DNA from: Lachnospiraceae bacterium AM48-27BH
GTDB lineage: Bacteria; Bacillota; Clostridia; Lachnospirales; Lachnospiraceae
Reading direction: 5' to 3'
Assembly: GCA_003478355.1 (NCBI GenBank)
Contig: QUFC01000025.1
Coordinates: 1 to 58,968, forward strand
Length of the DNA: 58,968 nucleotides
In this document: piece after piece, positions 1-7,887 of the stretch
How positions within the stretch are numbered: position 1 is the stretch's first letter
How the letters are laid out: each line of letters begins with the position of its first letter
Notes under the pieces: model-generated
Seen by the model: the letters and a program-made list of their open reading frames with translations, nothing else
Told to the model about the DNA's origin: nothing
Database searches by the model: none
Translations under genes and position numbers: made by a program

Positions 1-4
1 GTTG

Positions 5-117
5 GTACATATTTTTATGTACTTTGTATGCTTTTAGTACATGTTTTTGTATACATTTACTATTTTCAAAGTACATGTTTTCGTGTACAATCAAATCATC
101 AAATAGATGAGGTACAC
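5..117 (+). repeat. Three 18-bp palindromes upstream of ardC
   Basis: Three imperfect inverted repeats lie at 5-22 (GTACATATTTTTATGTAC), 37-54 (GTACATGTTTTTGTATAC) and 71-88 (GTACATGTTTTCGTGTAC). Their starts are 32 and 34 bp apart, about three helical turns, so a protein could occupy one DNA face. A lone half-site GTACAC sits at 112-117, just before the ardC ribosome-binding site. The likely role, inferred from position, is an operator or a promoter/iteron-type element controlling ardC. The left side is cut by the window edge, so more copies may exist. Confidence 0.7.
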
Positions 118-135
118 AAAATAGGAGGTATTCAT

Positions 136-978
136 ATGGCAGACGTTTACAAAATGGTAACAGATAAAATCATAAAAGAATTAGAGAAAGGGAACATCGT
201 TTGGGAAAAGCCATGGACAGGAACTAGAAGCGGAGCCTACAATAGAATCACAAAAAAACCGTATTCTTTACTGAATCAGATTCTTCTGGGACGGGACGGC
301 GAATGGGCAACGTTCAAACAATGGACAGACTTAGGCGGCCACATCAAGAAAGGCGAAAAATCTTCTTTTGTAACCTTCTGGAAGATGCAGACCTACACAG
401 AAACCCAGGAAGACGGCACAGAAACAGAAAAAATCATTCCACTGCTGAGATATTACAATGTATTTCACATTAGCCAGGTGGAAGGCGTTGAACCTTTAAA
501 AGATACAGAACTGATTGAGAATCAGCCAATCAAAGAAGCGGAAACCATTCTCAACAACTACTGGACACGGGAAGGAATCACAGTGGAGCAGGAAGCAAGT
601 AATAGAGCGTATTACTCGCCTATGCGAGATCTGATCCATCTTCCACTGCTTGGACAGTTTCAGAAAGTCGAAGAATTTTATTCTACGGCGTTCCATGAAA
701 GCGTACACTCTACAATGAAAAAATCCCGTTGCGACCGGGAACACGAAAATAAATTAGTTGCGTTCGGGTCTGAAGAATACAGTTTCGAAGAACTCGTGGC
801 AGAGTCTGGAAGCGCAATGATTATGAATCTTTTAGGACTGGAAACGCCGCACAGTTTTAGAAATACCGCCGCATATATCCAAAGTTGGATCAAGGTACTT
901 AGAAATGAACCTAAATGGATTGTATCGGCATCCAGCAAAGCAGAGAAAGCCGCTAAATACATCTTAGGAATTGAATAA
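136..978 (+). CDS. ardC: ArdC-type antirestriction protein
   Basis: The 280-residue product has the two-part ArdC plan: an N-terminal ssDNA-binding domain (DUF1738-like, residues about 5-120, with the WEKPW segment and KKGEKSS) and a C-terminal zincin-like metallopeptidase domain with FHESVH, an HExxH-type site, near residue 197, plus a downstream glutamate-rich stretch (EELVAESGSAM). Family members protect incoming mobile DNA from host restriction and are typical cargo of conjugative elements. The start at 136 is chosen because AGGAGG lies 8 bp upstream; the frame stays open to 28 but that part runs through the palindromes. It is followed directly by a terminator, so it is probably monocistronic. 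Confidence 0.88.
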   Translation: MADVYKMVTDKIIKELEKGNIVWEKPWTGTRSGAYNRITKKPYSLLNQILLGRDGEWATFKQWTDLGGHIKKGEKSSFVTFWKMQTYTETQEDGTETEKIIPLLRYYNVFHISQVEGVEPLKDTELIENQPIKEAETILNNYWTREGITVEQEASNRAYYSPMRDLIHLPLLGQFQKVEEFYSTAFHESVHSTMKKSRCDREHENKLVAFGSEEYSFEELVAESGSAMIMNLLGLETPHSFRNTAAYIQSWIKVLRNEPKWIVSASSKAEKAAKYILGIE

Positions 979-992
979 AAGCGTAAAAAAAT

Positions 993-1024
993 GGCTAGGG
1001 GAAACGATCCTCTAGCCTTTATTT
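993..1024 (+). terminator. Terminator after ardC
   Basis: GGCTAGGGG at 993-1001 pairs with CCTCTAGCC at 1009-1017 with one G-U type mismatch, followed by TTTATTTTA. It sits 14 bp after the ardC stop codon. Confidence 0.8.
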
Positions 1025-1210
1025 TATGCCCGTTTGGGTGGTGATGCTATACTGGGGGGTGGCAAAAACTATTGAACGGGGTTCTATTTCTATAGAAGGT
1101 ATAAGCTGGTCCATCTACATACTGGCCAGAAAAATTTTGCCGATATTATCCCTCATCCTTGAATCATCTCTTCATCTGCAAACTTACTGTCTTTCCCAGG
1201 TGTCGCCAAT

Positions 1211-1399
1211 TCACCGACCCCTTTGATCTTCTTGGCACATAGCAAGATAATCTTCAACCGCATTATGGAAATCATCTCGTAAATCATTGTAGCTTTCACC
1301 CTCGTATGAAATCAAAGAACGGATTCCCTGGACTTTGCCAAAGAAAACACCATCTTCTTCTGATACTTCCACGCTTCCAATATAGCCCTTATATTCCAT
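1211..1399 (-). CDS. HicB-like antitoxin, N-terminal domain only
   Basis: The 62-residue product (starting MEYKGYIGSVEV, with SYEGESYNDLRDDFHNAVEDYL) matches the partial RNase-H-like fold of HicB antitoxins, which bind HicA mRNA interferases. HicB proteins normally run past 100 residues with a C-terminal DNA-binding domain; here the frame stops right after the fold, so the DNA-binding part is missing. No HicA-like gene is next to it. The start at 1399 follows AGGAGG at good spacing; an in-frame TTG at 1423 overlaps that site and is less likely. The adjacent bases 1025-1210 hold no gene I can recognise. It may be an orphan or a decayed antitoxin. Confidence 0.6.
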   Translation of the reverse strand: MEYKGYIGSVEVSEEDGVFFGKVQGIRSLISYEGESYNDLRDDFHNAVEDYLAMCQEDQRGR

Positions 1400-1638
1400 A
1401 GTGTTTTGCCCTCCTCTCCCCAAAAATTTGCCCCAATGTCATCTCAAATGCCACTTATGGCACTGTCCGTAAAGTTATTCGCAGAGCAGCGAAAAATACC
1501 GTCGTCATTCCCGGCGCTTCATGCTACAATACCTTTGGGTGCCACCATAACGGTAGGCGGTTGGTCCTTCTACGTTGAGCTTATGCTTTACGTGCTTTGG
1601 ACTCGGCTACAAAGTTGGCCGGGATAGTAATAAGACAC

Positions 1639-1680
1639 AAAAATAGCTGCCCCGACCTGGTAAGTTGAGCAGCTATCTTT
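1639..1680. terminator. Long stem-loop, possible bidirectional terminator
   Basis: AAAAATAGCTGC (1639-1650) pairs with GCAGCTATCTTT (1669-1680). A second hairpin, GGGAT/ATCCC with inner CCG/CGG, follows at about 1699-1729. The surrounding stretch 1424-1964 has no supported gene. One reading of 1431-1555 gives a Cys/His-containing fragment (starting CPNVISNATYGTVRK) that could be a decayed gene end, but I cannot name it. Confidence 0.45.
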
Positions 1681-1789
1681 GTAGTTAATCAATTTGAATG
1701 GGATCAACCGTCTATCGGTGGCATCCCTTTGTCTATAATATACCATTCTAGCTTATGATATGCAAGAACTTTTTCTGGAGCGCAAAATC

Positions 1790-1877
1790 TGCCATACCGG
1801 GGGTACACTTAAACCTGGGAAATCAAGTACCTGCTGCCATACCGGGGGTGGCTTAAACTATGGGAAAGTAAGTACCT
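1790..1877. repeat. Two-copy tandem repeat, 45-bp period
   Basis: Copy 1 (1790-1834) and copy 2 (1835-1877) both begin TGCCATACCGGGGGT and share CTTAAAC, GGGAAA and AAGTACCT blocks, with small differences. It lies in gene-free DNA downstream of the CFI-box gene. Function is unknown; it could be a protein-binding array or a remnant of an element end. Confidence 0.7.
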
Positions 1878-1964
1878 CGGATATATGGTATAGGGCCGAA
1901 AAATAGCGAAGTAAAAAATAGGGCAAAGTCAGATTTTCTCCGGCTCTGCCCATTTTTTGCAAAG

Positions 1965-3116
1965 TTAATACCTATCCCGATATGGTGTATTTTCAACACC
2001 GTTTCTGTTTAAATTAGATACCATTTTATCCAATTTAGATTTCCAAAACCTTTTAAACCATTTAGTATCTCCGAATCTTTCAACTAAAGTTGGACTTATC
2101 GCATAATAACATTTAATAAATAATCTACCATACCACGTTTCGTCAAGTGTATAATCCCTAAACCTCCTTAATGTCCAAACCTGCGGGCAATCATATGATC
2201 CATATACACACGTTGCTATATAGCATCCATTTATTTCTTTATTTCGGTTTATGTCCTCTTTCGGTTTATAATCTGGCTCTATTTCTTTTATTTTCTGATA
2301 CATTGTATCATATAAATCTAAATATTTCTGATGTAATTGTTGATTCAATTTTATCTCTGATTTTTGTTCAGCTTCAAATAATTGTCCTGGATTAATTATT
2401 CCAGTTACATATTGTCTTTGCTTACACATTTCCACACAACATATACATACAAATTTCATGCTTTCTTTATACTGAAGACTAGCATTTTCTATTTTATTTA
2501 CATTCTCATTTTCTGTTAACGCATTTACAAATAGAAATATATTAATAGCTTTCTCCAGTCTATCCCATAAATCCGGCGCAGATGATTGGTACTTCCAATT
2601 ATCATCATAATCTTTCATAGAGATTTGATATACCATAATCGCTGCAGCATATAATTCTCCTGCCGTTTTTGCTATAAACTCAAATATTTTCTCATCGGTT
2701 ATCCCCTCTTCTTTTCTCTTACTCTGTATTGCTTTCTTGGCATAACCAATTAATTCATCTGTTTTTAAATCTGACATTTTTGAACTATACAAACTACTGA
2801 TACCTTTTCCCAAAAGTGCATCACTGTTCATAGGTTGAATTTCCAATATCCTAGAATAATATTCTTTCGCTTCTTCATAATTTCCAATATCTTGTGCGTT
2901 TTGAGCCAATACAACTAAATTGTCTATATTAGCTCCTACAACATTAATATTAGCACCAGCGAAATTATTATTAGTAGTAATATAAGTATTATAATTATTT
3001 ATAGCTTTCTCTGTAACAAAAGCAGTTCCACAATATTTACATATTCCAGCTTCTTTTGTATCATCAACTTCAATGTTAGCGCCACATTGAGTACATTTTG
3101 CCGCAACAAATCCCAT
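1965..3116 (-). CDS. Zinc-ribbon, TPR and CFI-box C-terminal domain protein
   Basis: This 383-residue protein has three recognisable parts. A zinc ribbon covers residues about 8-32 (CTQCG then CKYCG). A tetratricopeptide-like segment follows a Asn-rich linker, around residues 70-115 (NAQDIGNYEEAKEYYSRILEIQP). The C-terminal about 90 residues (CYIATCVYGSYDCPQVWTL then RRFRDYTL and YYAISPTLVERFG) are the CFI-box type domain, named for its conserved CYIAT-like motif. No enzyme function is known to me. It is the last gene of a three-gene run (3783 to 1965) of zinc-ribbon or small membrane proteins with 40-45 bp or smaller gaps, suggesting one operon inside the accessory element. Confidence 0.8.
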   Translation of the reverse strand: MGFVAAKCTQCGANIEVDDTKEAGICKYCGTAFVTEKAINNYNTYITTNNNFAGANINVVGANIDNLVVLAQNAQDIGNYEEAKEYYSRILEIQPMNSDALLGKGISSLYSSKMSDLKTDELIGYAKKAIQSKRKEEGITDEKIFEFIAKTAGELYAAAIMVYQISMKDYDDNWKYQSSAPDLWDRLEKAINIFLFVNALTENENVNKIENASLQYKESMKFVCICCVEMCKQRQYVTGIINPGQLFEAEQKSEIKLNQQLHQKYLDLYDTMYQKIKEIEPDYKPKEDINRNKEINGCYIATCVYGSYDCPQVWTLRRFRDYTLDETWYGRLFIKCYYAISPTLVERFGDTKWFKRFWKSKLDKMVSNLNRNGVENTPYRDRY

Positions 3117-3159
3117 TTATTTATCCTCCAAGAAAAAGTATTTTGGTTAAGTTATCGTA

Positions 3160-3534
3160 CTATCCTATAAATGATACTTCGCTCACAACTGTTTTCCAAA
3201 ATGCCAATCCAGGTTTAACGAACTTTGCTTCATAACATTTTCCTGGCTCTGCACGAAAACTTCCAGTATCCCCAGATCTTAAAATCGCATACTGCTGTTG
3301 CACAGTTATATACATTGGAGTTTTTATATTTAATGTTACCGTTGATCCAATTAGTCCTCTTCCAAGCTCTACACTTCCATTCATAAATATGTGATACCGT
3401 ACAGACCGATCATTCGATAAACACCGTATTTTTATACTTGTTGGTGCATTCGCAATGGGGCATCCACAATTAGGACATGAAGCTGCCTTATCTGAAATTT
3501 GTTTTCCGCACTCCGGACACTTAATTAATGCCAT
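3160..3534 (-). CDS. Zinc-ribbon domain protein
   Basis: The 124-residue product starts with a four-cysteine zinc ribbon (CPECGKQI and CPNCGCPI, residues 6-26). The rest is predicted beta-rich and has no hydrophobic helix or catalytic motif that I recognise. It lies between the CFI-box gene and a small membrane protein gene, all on the minus strand with short gaps, so the three probably act together. The zinc ribbon may mediate contact with the other zinc-ribbon protein; that is inference. Confidence 0.7.
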   Translation of the reverse strand: MALIKCPECGKQISDKAASCPNCGCPIANAPTSIKIRCLSNDRSVRYHIFMNGSVELGRGLIGSTVTLNIKTPMYITVQQQYAILRSGDTGSFRAEPGKCYEAKFVKPGLAFWKTVVSEVSFIG

Positions 3535-3555
3535 AAAAAATATCCCCCTACTGTT

Positions 3556-3783
3556 TTATCTAATACAAAAACCAATCAGCACTATAAGAAATCCGATCCC
3601 GAAAATTACCAGTATTGCAACTGCCAACGAGTAAAATAGATGCACCATACTTTCAATATTACCAATGCTTTTGGCAATCTCACGTAATAATTCCAATTCA
3701 TTCATGTCGGATATTGGTTTATACACATTGTTCACCTGTGTTTCATTTTCTGTTGTCTCACTTACCTGCTTTTCATCTGCCAT
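3556..3783 (-). CDS. Small membrane protein
   Basis: The 75-residue protein has a charged N-terminal half (starts MADEKQVSETTENETQ) and one long hydrophobic segment at residues about 48-73 (LFYSLAVAILVIFGIGFLIV), so a tail-anchored topology is likely. The start at 3783 follows GAGGGG about 10 bp upstream. It is the first gene of the three-gene zinc-ribbon run. The region 3820-3900 upstream is very AT-rich with repeated TTTATCMTACTT-like units and must hold the promoter. Function unknown. Confidence 0.6.
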   Translation of the reverse strand: MADEKQVSETTENETQVNNVYKPISDMNELELLREIAKSIGNIESMVHLFYSLAVAILVIFGIGFLIVLIGFCIR

Positions 3784-3932
3784 ACTACGTTCCCCTCTTC
3801 CGAATTTTGTCACAATTTTCTGTATTACTTTGAATTTTATGACTTTTTATAGTCCTACTTTATCATACTTTATCCTACTTTTCAATATTATATAAGATAA
3901 AATGGTATATTATCCATAAGGTAGGTGATTAG

Positions 3933-4091
3933 GTGAAGCCATTGAAAAGTAAAGTTAGCATTACCCTAGACGAAGACATCATTCAAAAGATTAAAGAATT
4001 GGCAGAAAACGATGATCGTTCTTTCAGCCAGTATATAAATATGGCTCTGAAAGACTATTTGAACCGTATAAGCAGGACTGCAGATAAGTAG
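3933..4091 (+). CDS. Ribbon-helix-helix (CopG/Arc-like) protein
   Basis: A 52-residue ORF starts at GTG 3933 after AAGGTAGGTG and ends at TAG 4089-4091. The sequence has a beta strand KVSITLDEDIIQKIKELA followed by SFSQYINMALKDYL, the usual ribbon-helix-helix layout of small plasmid and antitoxin repressors. It is divergent from the zinc-ribbon operon and shares its AT-rich intergenic region, so it may repress that operon and itself. No toxin partner is next to it. Confidence 0.7.
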   Translation: MKPLKSKVSITLDEDIIQKIKELAENDDRSFSQYINMALKDYLNRISRTADK

Positions 4092-4104
4092 TCCTTATTT
4101 TTTC
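4075..4104 (+). terminator. Terminator overlapping the RHH gene end
   Basis: AGGACT and AGTCCT form a 6-bp stem around the TAG stop codon, followed by TTATTTTTT. Confidence 0.55.
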
Positions 4105-4136
4105 ACTAAAAAAGCACCTCGATTTCTCAAGATGCT

Positions 4137-4385
4137 CTACCTATTCATCAGCAAAATAAATCCCACAACAACCAGCACAATCGCTCCAAACAATTCCCCG
4201 CACACCGCCCCAATAAGCGTACCAATCACAACCGCAGCCAGCCATATAAAACCTGCTCCGCCACCACCGCCGCCATGAGAACTGCCGCTATAATGGCCAT
4301 AGTTCTTCTCGTCACAATCACATCCATATCCTGTGCAACTTCTTCCGTGTTCCCCATCATGAGGGAAGTTATTATTTCCACTCAT
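4137..4385 (-). CDS. Gly/His-rich small membrane protein
   Basis: The 82-residue product has a polar N-terminus with HDGEHGRSC and a Cys pair (CDCD), a run of six glycines near residue 42, then one or two hydrophobic helices (about residues 49-79, IWLAAVVIGTLIGAV and AIVLVVVGFILLM). The start at 4385 is set by GGAGGTATTCATATG, the same ribosome-binding block found before ardC. It lies 53 bp downstream of the next membrane protein gene on the same strand and is probably co-transcribed. Function unknown. Confidence 0.5.
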   Translation of the reverse strand: MSGNNNFPHDGEHGRSCTGYGCDCDEKNYGHYSGSSHGGGGGGAGFIWLAAVVIGTLIGAVCGELFGAIVLVVVGFILLMNR

Positions 4386-4438
4386 ATGAATACCTCCCCA
4401 CGCTTTTCTTCTATTATAGGTCGCTCTATTACCTCTCG

Positions 4439-4744
4439 TCAATCACAATTTTCGCACATTATTCCACCATGCAAACATATTGTTCCACAAATTGCACCCA
4501 TAGCAGCGATCACGGCATAGCCCGCAAAATAACTCCCGTTGATGATCCGGTTGCAAACACCTGCATCTGCCGCAGAAATGGCATATATAGACTTGGCGCA
4601 GTTGATTTTCACATCATACGCCTTATAAAAGAAGACCATCGCCAGAAGATAAAAGGCAGCAGTCATGGAATACAGTATCACTCTTCGCAATCTGAAAGCG
4701 CATGAAACCGTTGTTTCATTTTTGGGACTTTTTTCACCTCTCAT
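4439..4744 (-). CDS. Small membrane protein with two hydrophobic segments
   Basis: The 101-residue product (starting MRGEKSPKNE) has hydrophobic segments near residues 22-42 and 73-92 and six cysteines, two of them in the tail (CENCD), which could bind metal. Two in-frame ATGs lie close together; 4744 is preferred because GAGGAGG is about 9 bp upstream, while the ATG at 4750 is only about 3 bp from it. It is divergent from the Cro/C1 regulator at 4863 and may be its target. Function unknown. Confidence 0.5.
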   Translation of the reverse strand: MRGEKSPKNETTVSCAFRLRRVILYSMTAAFYLLAMVFFYKAYDVKINCAKSIYAISAADAGVCNRIINGSYFAGYAVIAAMGAICGTICLHGGIMCENCD

Positions 4745-4783
4745 TGCCATTTTCCTCCTCAAATTCCGTCTTTTCTCAAAATT

Positions 4784-4845
4784 ATAGTCTTTTTAATGAC
4801 TATGGTCAAGTCTGCGACCACATTCTAAGATTAAAACTAGAATGT
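4784..4845. promoter_or_regulatory. Nested inverted repeats in a divergent intergenic region
   Basis: Three inverted repeats lie between the small membrane protein gene and the Cro/C1 gene: ATAGTC/GACTAT (4784-4803), TGGTC/GACCA (4803-4820) and ACATTCT/AGAATGT (4820-4845). They are candidate operators for the adjacent Cro/C1-type regulator. Confidence 0.5.
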
Positions 4846-4862
4846 AACGGAGGAATGATGGT

Positions 4863-5081
4863 ATGATTGATTATAGTCCTTTCTGGGAAACTTTGAAGAA
4901 TTCCAGTGAAACAACATACACTTTAATTAACAAGCACCATCTGTCCAGTTCCACGTTGGATAAACTTCGCAACAATAAGCCAGTAAACACCACAACACTC
5001 AATGATCTCTGTCGGATTCTGGACTGCCGCCTGGAGGATATCGCCCAGTACGTGCCGTCAGACCAGGATCAGCCATTATAA
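4863..5081 (+). CDS. Cro/C1-type helix-turn-helix regulator
   Basis: The 72-residue protein is a single HTH domain of the short Xre type common in Firmicutes (start MIDYSPFWETLK; helix-turn-helix around residues 20-50 with LSSSTLDKLRNNKPV and TTTLNDLCRILDCRLEDI). GGAGG lies upstream of the ATG. Such proteins usually regulate their own element. The inverted repeats at 4784-4845 are natural candidate sites. Confidence 0.8.
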   Translation: MIDYSPFWETLKNSSETTYTLINKHHLSSSTLDKLRNNKPVNTTTLNDLCRILDCRLEDIAQYVPSDQDQPL

Positions 5082-5091
5082 TACAAGACGT

Positions 5092-5139
5092 AAAAAAATA
5101 GGCATACCAAACAGGATTTCTCCCATCTGATATGCCTAT
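5092..5139 (-). terminator. Terminator between converging genes
   Basis: ATAGGCATA (5098-5106) pairs with TATGCCTAT (5131-5139). On the minus strand it is followed by a T run (5092-5097), so it ends transcription of the NUMOD4/HNH-like gene; it may also serve the Cro/C1 gene. Confidence 0.75.
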
Positions 5140-5149
5140 TCATAATCTT

Positions 5150-6397
5150 CTAACTGGCAGCAGCCACATTCCAATTCTTCATGCCATCATAAACGCAATC
5201 TGGAACCTTACCCTTACATTTTTCCGCAAGATCATTGATGTACTGGATTTTCCCATCAATCAAGCCTTTCTTCGCTCCCTCTTCTGATTCAAATGTTCCA
5301 AGATCAACCTTTTTATTCAATATAGTCACGGAAACCGTAAATTTGCCATCATCAGTCTTAGCAATTTTAGTTTTCATACCTCGATCCTCGAACACGGTAT
5401 TCAGAAAATGAGTGATAAATACACACGTTTCTGGTCCGTAAGTATTGCTCTTTTTACACAGCAGATCTTTGTCCAAATCCACCTTAGAACCGGGAATAAA
5501 ATGTTCATCATACCAGATTTTAAAGTTCTGGTAATTGTGCCATTCTTCGCAGACAGTTTTCCCCTTATAATATGGCTTCATTCTCTGCACATTCCGGTTA
5601 TAGCATCTCTGGATCATGTTAAACCATCGAATATAAGAGTCAGAAGTACAATCTACATCGCCGGTTCCCAGATAACCGATGCCCTCATAACTTCTCCTAA
5701 AATACCACGGATTCCAGCTTTCGGCCTTATATTCTACGGCGTTCACAATCGCCATAATCTGATCTTCTGTGACTGTTCCATTCTTATCATATAAATCCTT
5801 AATCGTCCCATACTGCAGTTCTGTGACTGGATACAGATGCTTATAATAGTTATCCTTTCTATCATTATTTTCGTGCCAAATCATGGTGTTGCTCTTCATG
5901 TCATAATTGACAATAAACATTTTAACCACAAGACTACCGGCAGATACCCGCTCTTTCTTATACCCCCATTCCTTTTTACCCTTAATGTACACGTTTCTTT
6001 GAAGAGTATAGTACATCTCTTTGTCCGCTTTGGAATAAGATCCTTTCGCCAACACATAATTATCCTGGTCTTTTACAATAATTCTTCCGTAGTTGGAAAC
6101 CCAGGAATCCTTGTAATCCAACAGGCGCACAAACTTTTCATCTCTGGCGATATGGTCAATTCCAGATGCAGATTTTCGCAAAGTCTGGCTCTGGTTTATC
6201 TTCTTATATTTTCTGGTAATCCACATAGATTCATCCAACTGGTACAACTTTAATCCATTTTCGTAGCAGGTTTTCATTCTGGCCGCTACAACACAATCGT
6301 TACAAGTTGTTGCCCAGTTCTTGCCATAAATTTTCTTATATTTTGTTACCGGAAGTTCTCTTCCGCATTTTTTACATACTTTAGTTTCAATATTCAT
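5150..6397 (-). CDS. Phage-type NUMOD4/HNH and AP2-like DNA-binding protein
   Basis: The 415-residue protein begins with a four-cysteine zinc ribbon (CKKCG then CNDC). Residues about 90-210 resemble a NUMOD4 module followed by an HNH-like remnant (WVSNYGRI and WHENNDRKDNYYKHLYPVT). A second segment near 290-360 (MIQRCYN, KTVCEEWHNYQNFKIWY, YGPETCVF) is the pattern of phage homing-endonuclease-like proteins. The tail (KFTVSVTILNKKVDLGTFES) resembles an AP2-type DNA-binding strand set. The canonical histidine pair of HNH nucleases is not clearly complete, so nuclease activity is uncertain. The start at 6397 has GGAGGAAC before ATG; the frame is open to 6532 but without a ribosome-binding site. 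Confidence 0.65.
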   Translation of the reverse strand: MNIETKVCKKCGRELPVTKYKKIYGKNWATTCNDCVVAARMKTCYENGLKLYQLDESMWITRKYKKINQSQTLRKSASGIDHIARDEKFVRLLDYKDSWVSNYGRIIVKDQDNYVLAKGSYSKADKEMYYTLQRNVYIKGKKEWGYKKERVSAGSLVVKMFIVNYDMKSNTMIWHENNDRKDNYYKHLYPVTELQYGTIKDLYDKNGTVTEDQIMAIVNAVEYKAESWNPWYFRRSYEGIGYLGTGDVDCTSDSYIRWFNMIQRCYNRNVQRMKPYYKGKTVCEEWHNYQNFKIWYDEHFIPGSKVDLDKDLLCKKSNTYGPETCVFITHFLNTVFEDRGMKTKIAKTDDGKFTVSVTILNKKVDLGTFESEEGAKKGLIDGKIQYINDLAEKCKGKVPDCVYDGMKNWNVAAAS

Positions 6398-6558
6398 GTT
6401 CCTCCAATTTCTATAAATCAAAAAAGCAGCAGGACTCGCCCACCGCTTCTGATATTGGCATTTATTTACTTCCCGCCAATCAGGAAATACCCATATATTT
6501 TTCGGTATATGTCTTCCAATTTTTGCCAACACTGACGGTACGCTTTTCGCCGCCAGGG

Positions 6559-7833
6559 TTAAGCTATATGATCTGGTTCGCCCCAGTTATCTTCGTTTTC
6601 TAAATCTAACTTGATAATATTCTCCGGAAAAACTGATAAATCCAGTTCTCCACCTTGCTTATATTGACCGTCATACGTGCCATCTATCGGCTTTATCTTT
6701 AAAGATTTATTGTATTTTATACACTCTTGATACAGAGATACGGTTTCTTCTGGATTCTCCATATACTTTTGTGATCCATTACAATAGGAATTATATCGTA
6801 GCTTTATGGATCGCCTATCGACCTTTTCAATAAACTCAGACGTTTCAACCGTTTCAGAATATTCCAACGCCGCAGAAATAACTTGTTTTCTATCCTCATA
6901 TCTTCCATAAGAATTATTGAGTTTATAGTAGGTTCCATCTGCTCTGCGCCGCTTATGCCTATAAACATAGATCAGTTCCAGTTCTTCCAATTTGTGCAGG
7001 TAAGTATTAATTGTTTCTTTCCCATATTTCCAATATTCCACCATTTCGTCCTGGGACATATGCCACTCTTTGGTCTTATTATTGATTGTGCCAATCAGCA
7101 TTGAGAAGAACTCAAAAACGCCAAATGGTTTATTGGTATTTTGGAATATTTTCTGCAATTCCCATAACTCGACAACGGTAAAATTTTCTTTCGATGTATC
7201 AATCTCTAATCCCTTACTGGATAAAACGTAATTATCCTTATCTTGATCCAGGATTTCTATAATATTCTTTTCTGCCAGACCCCTTAATGCTTCACGAATG
7301 CCCTCTAGTATTGTGCGTTCCTGCCGCTTTTCAGATTTAAGGAAGCGACCGCACATAGCGTATCCTATAAATGTCACTGATACAAAAAGTTGTTCCTGTT
7401 TATTACTGTACATCCCGTTAAGTACCGCCAATACAGCAGTTTCTTTGTCTGTGGTCAATATTTCTTTACTTAAAAATAACTTCATAGTTGTATTCTTAAA
7501 GTTTGATTTAATACCTGAATAATAATCGTATAATTTAATATTATCTCTTGACGTTATCGTAATAGCATATTGCTTAAACATTTCTTTTAATTTCGTGCAC
7601 GCCATATCAAAATCAATATTAAACCATTCGCCCGTCACTCTGTACTGTTCAAAATATTTATGCATTTTCCCTTCTATCTTATATGCATTAGAACACTTCG
7701 GTGTATAGAATATATCAATAATTTTGCTATTTCCAAGACATGATATTGTTTTTTTTCTTTGTTCAATATTTTTTGACACTCCAATTTTACATGAACCATT
7801 TTCTGTTTTAAAAATATAAATATGTTTTTCCAT
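6559..7833 (-). CDS. GIY-YIG-like and winged-helix protein, possible replication initiator
   Basis: Residues about 1-95 of this 424-residue protein match the T5orf172/MUG113 branch of the GIY-YIG fold (YIFKTENGSCKIGVSKNIEQR, then EGKMHKYFEQYRVTGEWF). The middle (about 130-310) is helical and looks like two winged helices, with MSQDEMVEYWKYGKETINTYLHKLEELELI typical of replication-initiator or regulator wings. The C-terminus is acidic. The gene is followed on its upstream side by about 1 kb of gene-free DNA with repeated palindromes, as an origin or operator region would be. The GIY-YIG plus winged-helix combination is unusual; a Rep-like role is inference, and a regulator with an inactive nuclease fold is an alternative. 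Confidence 0.5.
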   Translation of the reverse strand: MEKHIYIFKTENGSCKIGVSKNIEQRKKTISCLGNSKIIDIFYTPKCSNAYKIEGKMHKYFEQYRVTGEWFNIDFDMACTKLKEMFKQYAITITSRDNIKLYDYYSGIKSNFKNTTMKLFLSKEILTTDKETAVLAVLNGMYSNKQEQLFVSVTFIGYAMCGRFLKSEKRQERTILEGIREALRGLAEKNIIEILDQDKDNYVLSSKGLEIDTSKENFTVVELWELQKIFQNTNKPFGVFEFFSMLIGTINNKTKEWHMSQDEMVEYWKYGKETINTYLHKLEELELIYVYRHKRRRADGTYYKLNNSYGRYEDRKQVISAALEYSETVETSEFIEKVDRRSIKLRYNSYCNGSQKYMENPEETVSLYQECIKYNKSLKIKPIDGTYDGQYKQGGELDLSVFPENIIKLDLENEDNWGEPDHIA

Positions 7834-7887
7834 TGTCTCTCCCTAAAATATTTTTCTTTTGGCCTATAATAGATACATCATATTTCG

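Noticed and set aside
1406..1627. A 73-codon plus-strand reading overlapping the HicB start
   Set aside because: It overlaps the HicB ribosome-binding site, has no such site of its own and no recognisable domain.
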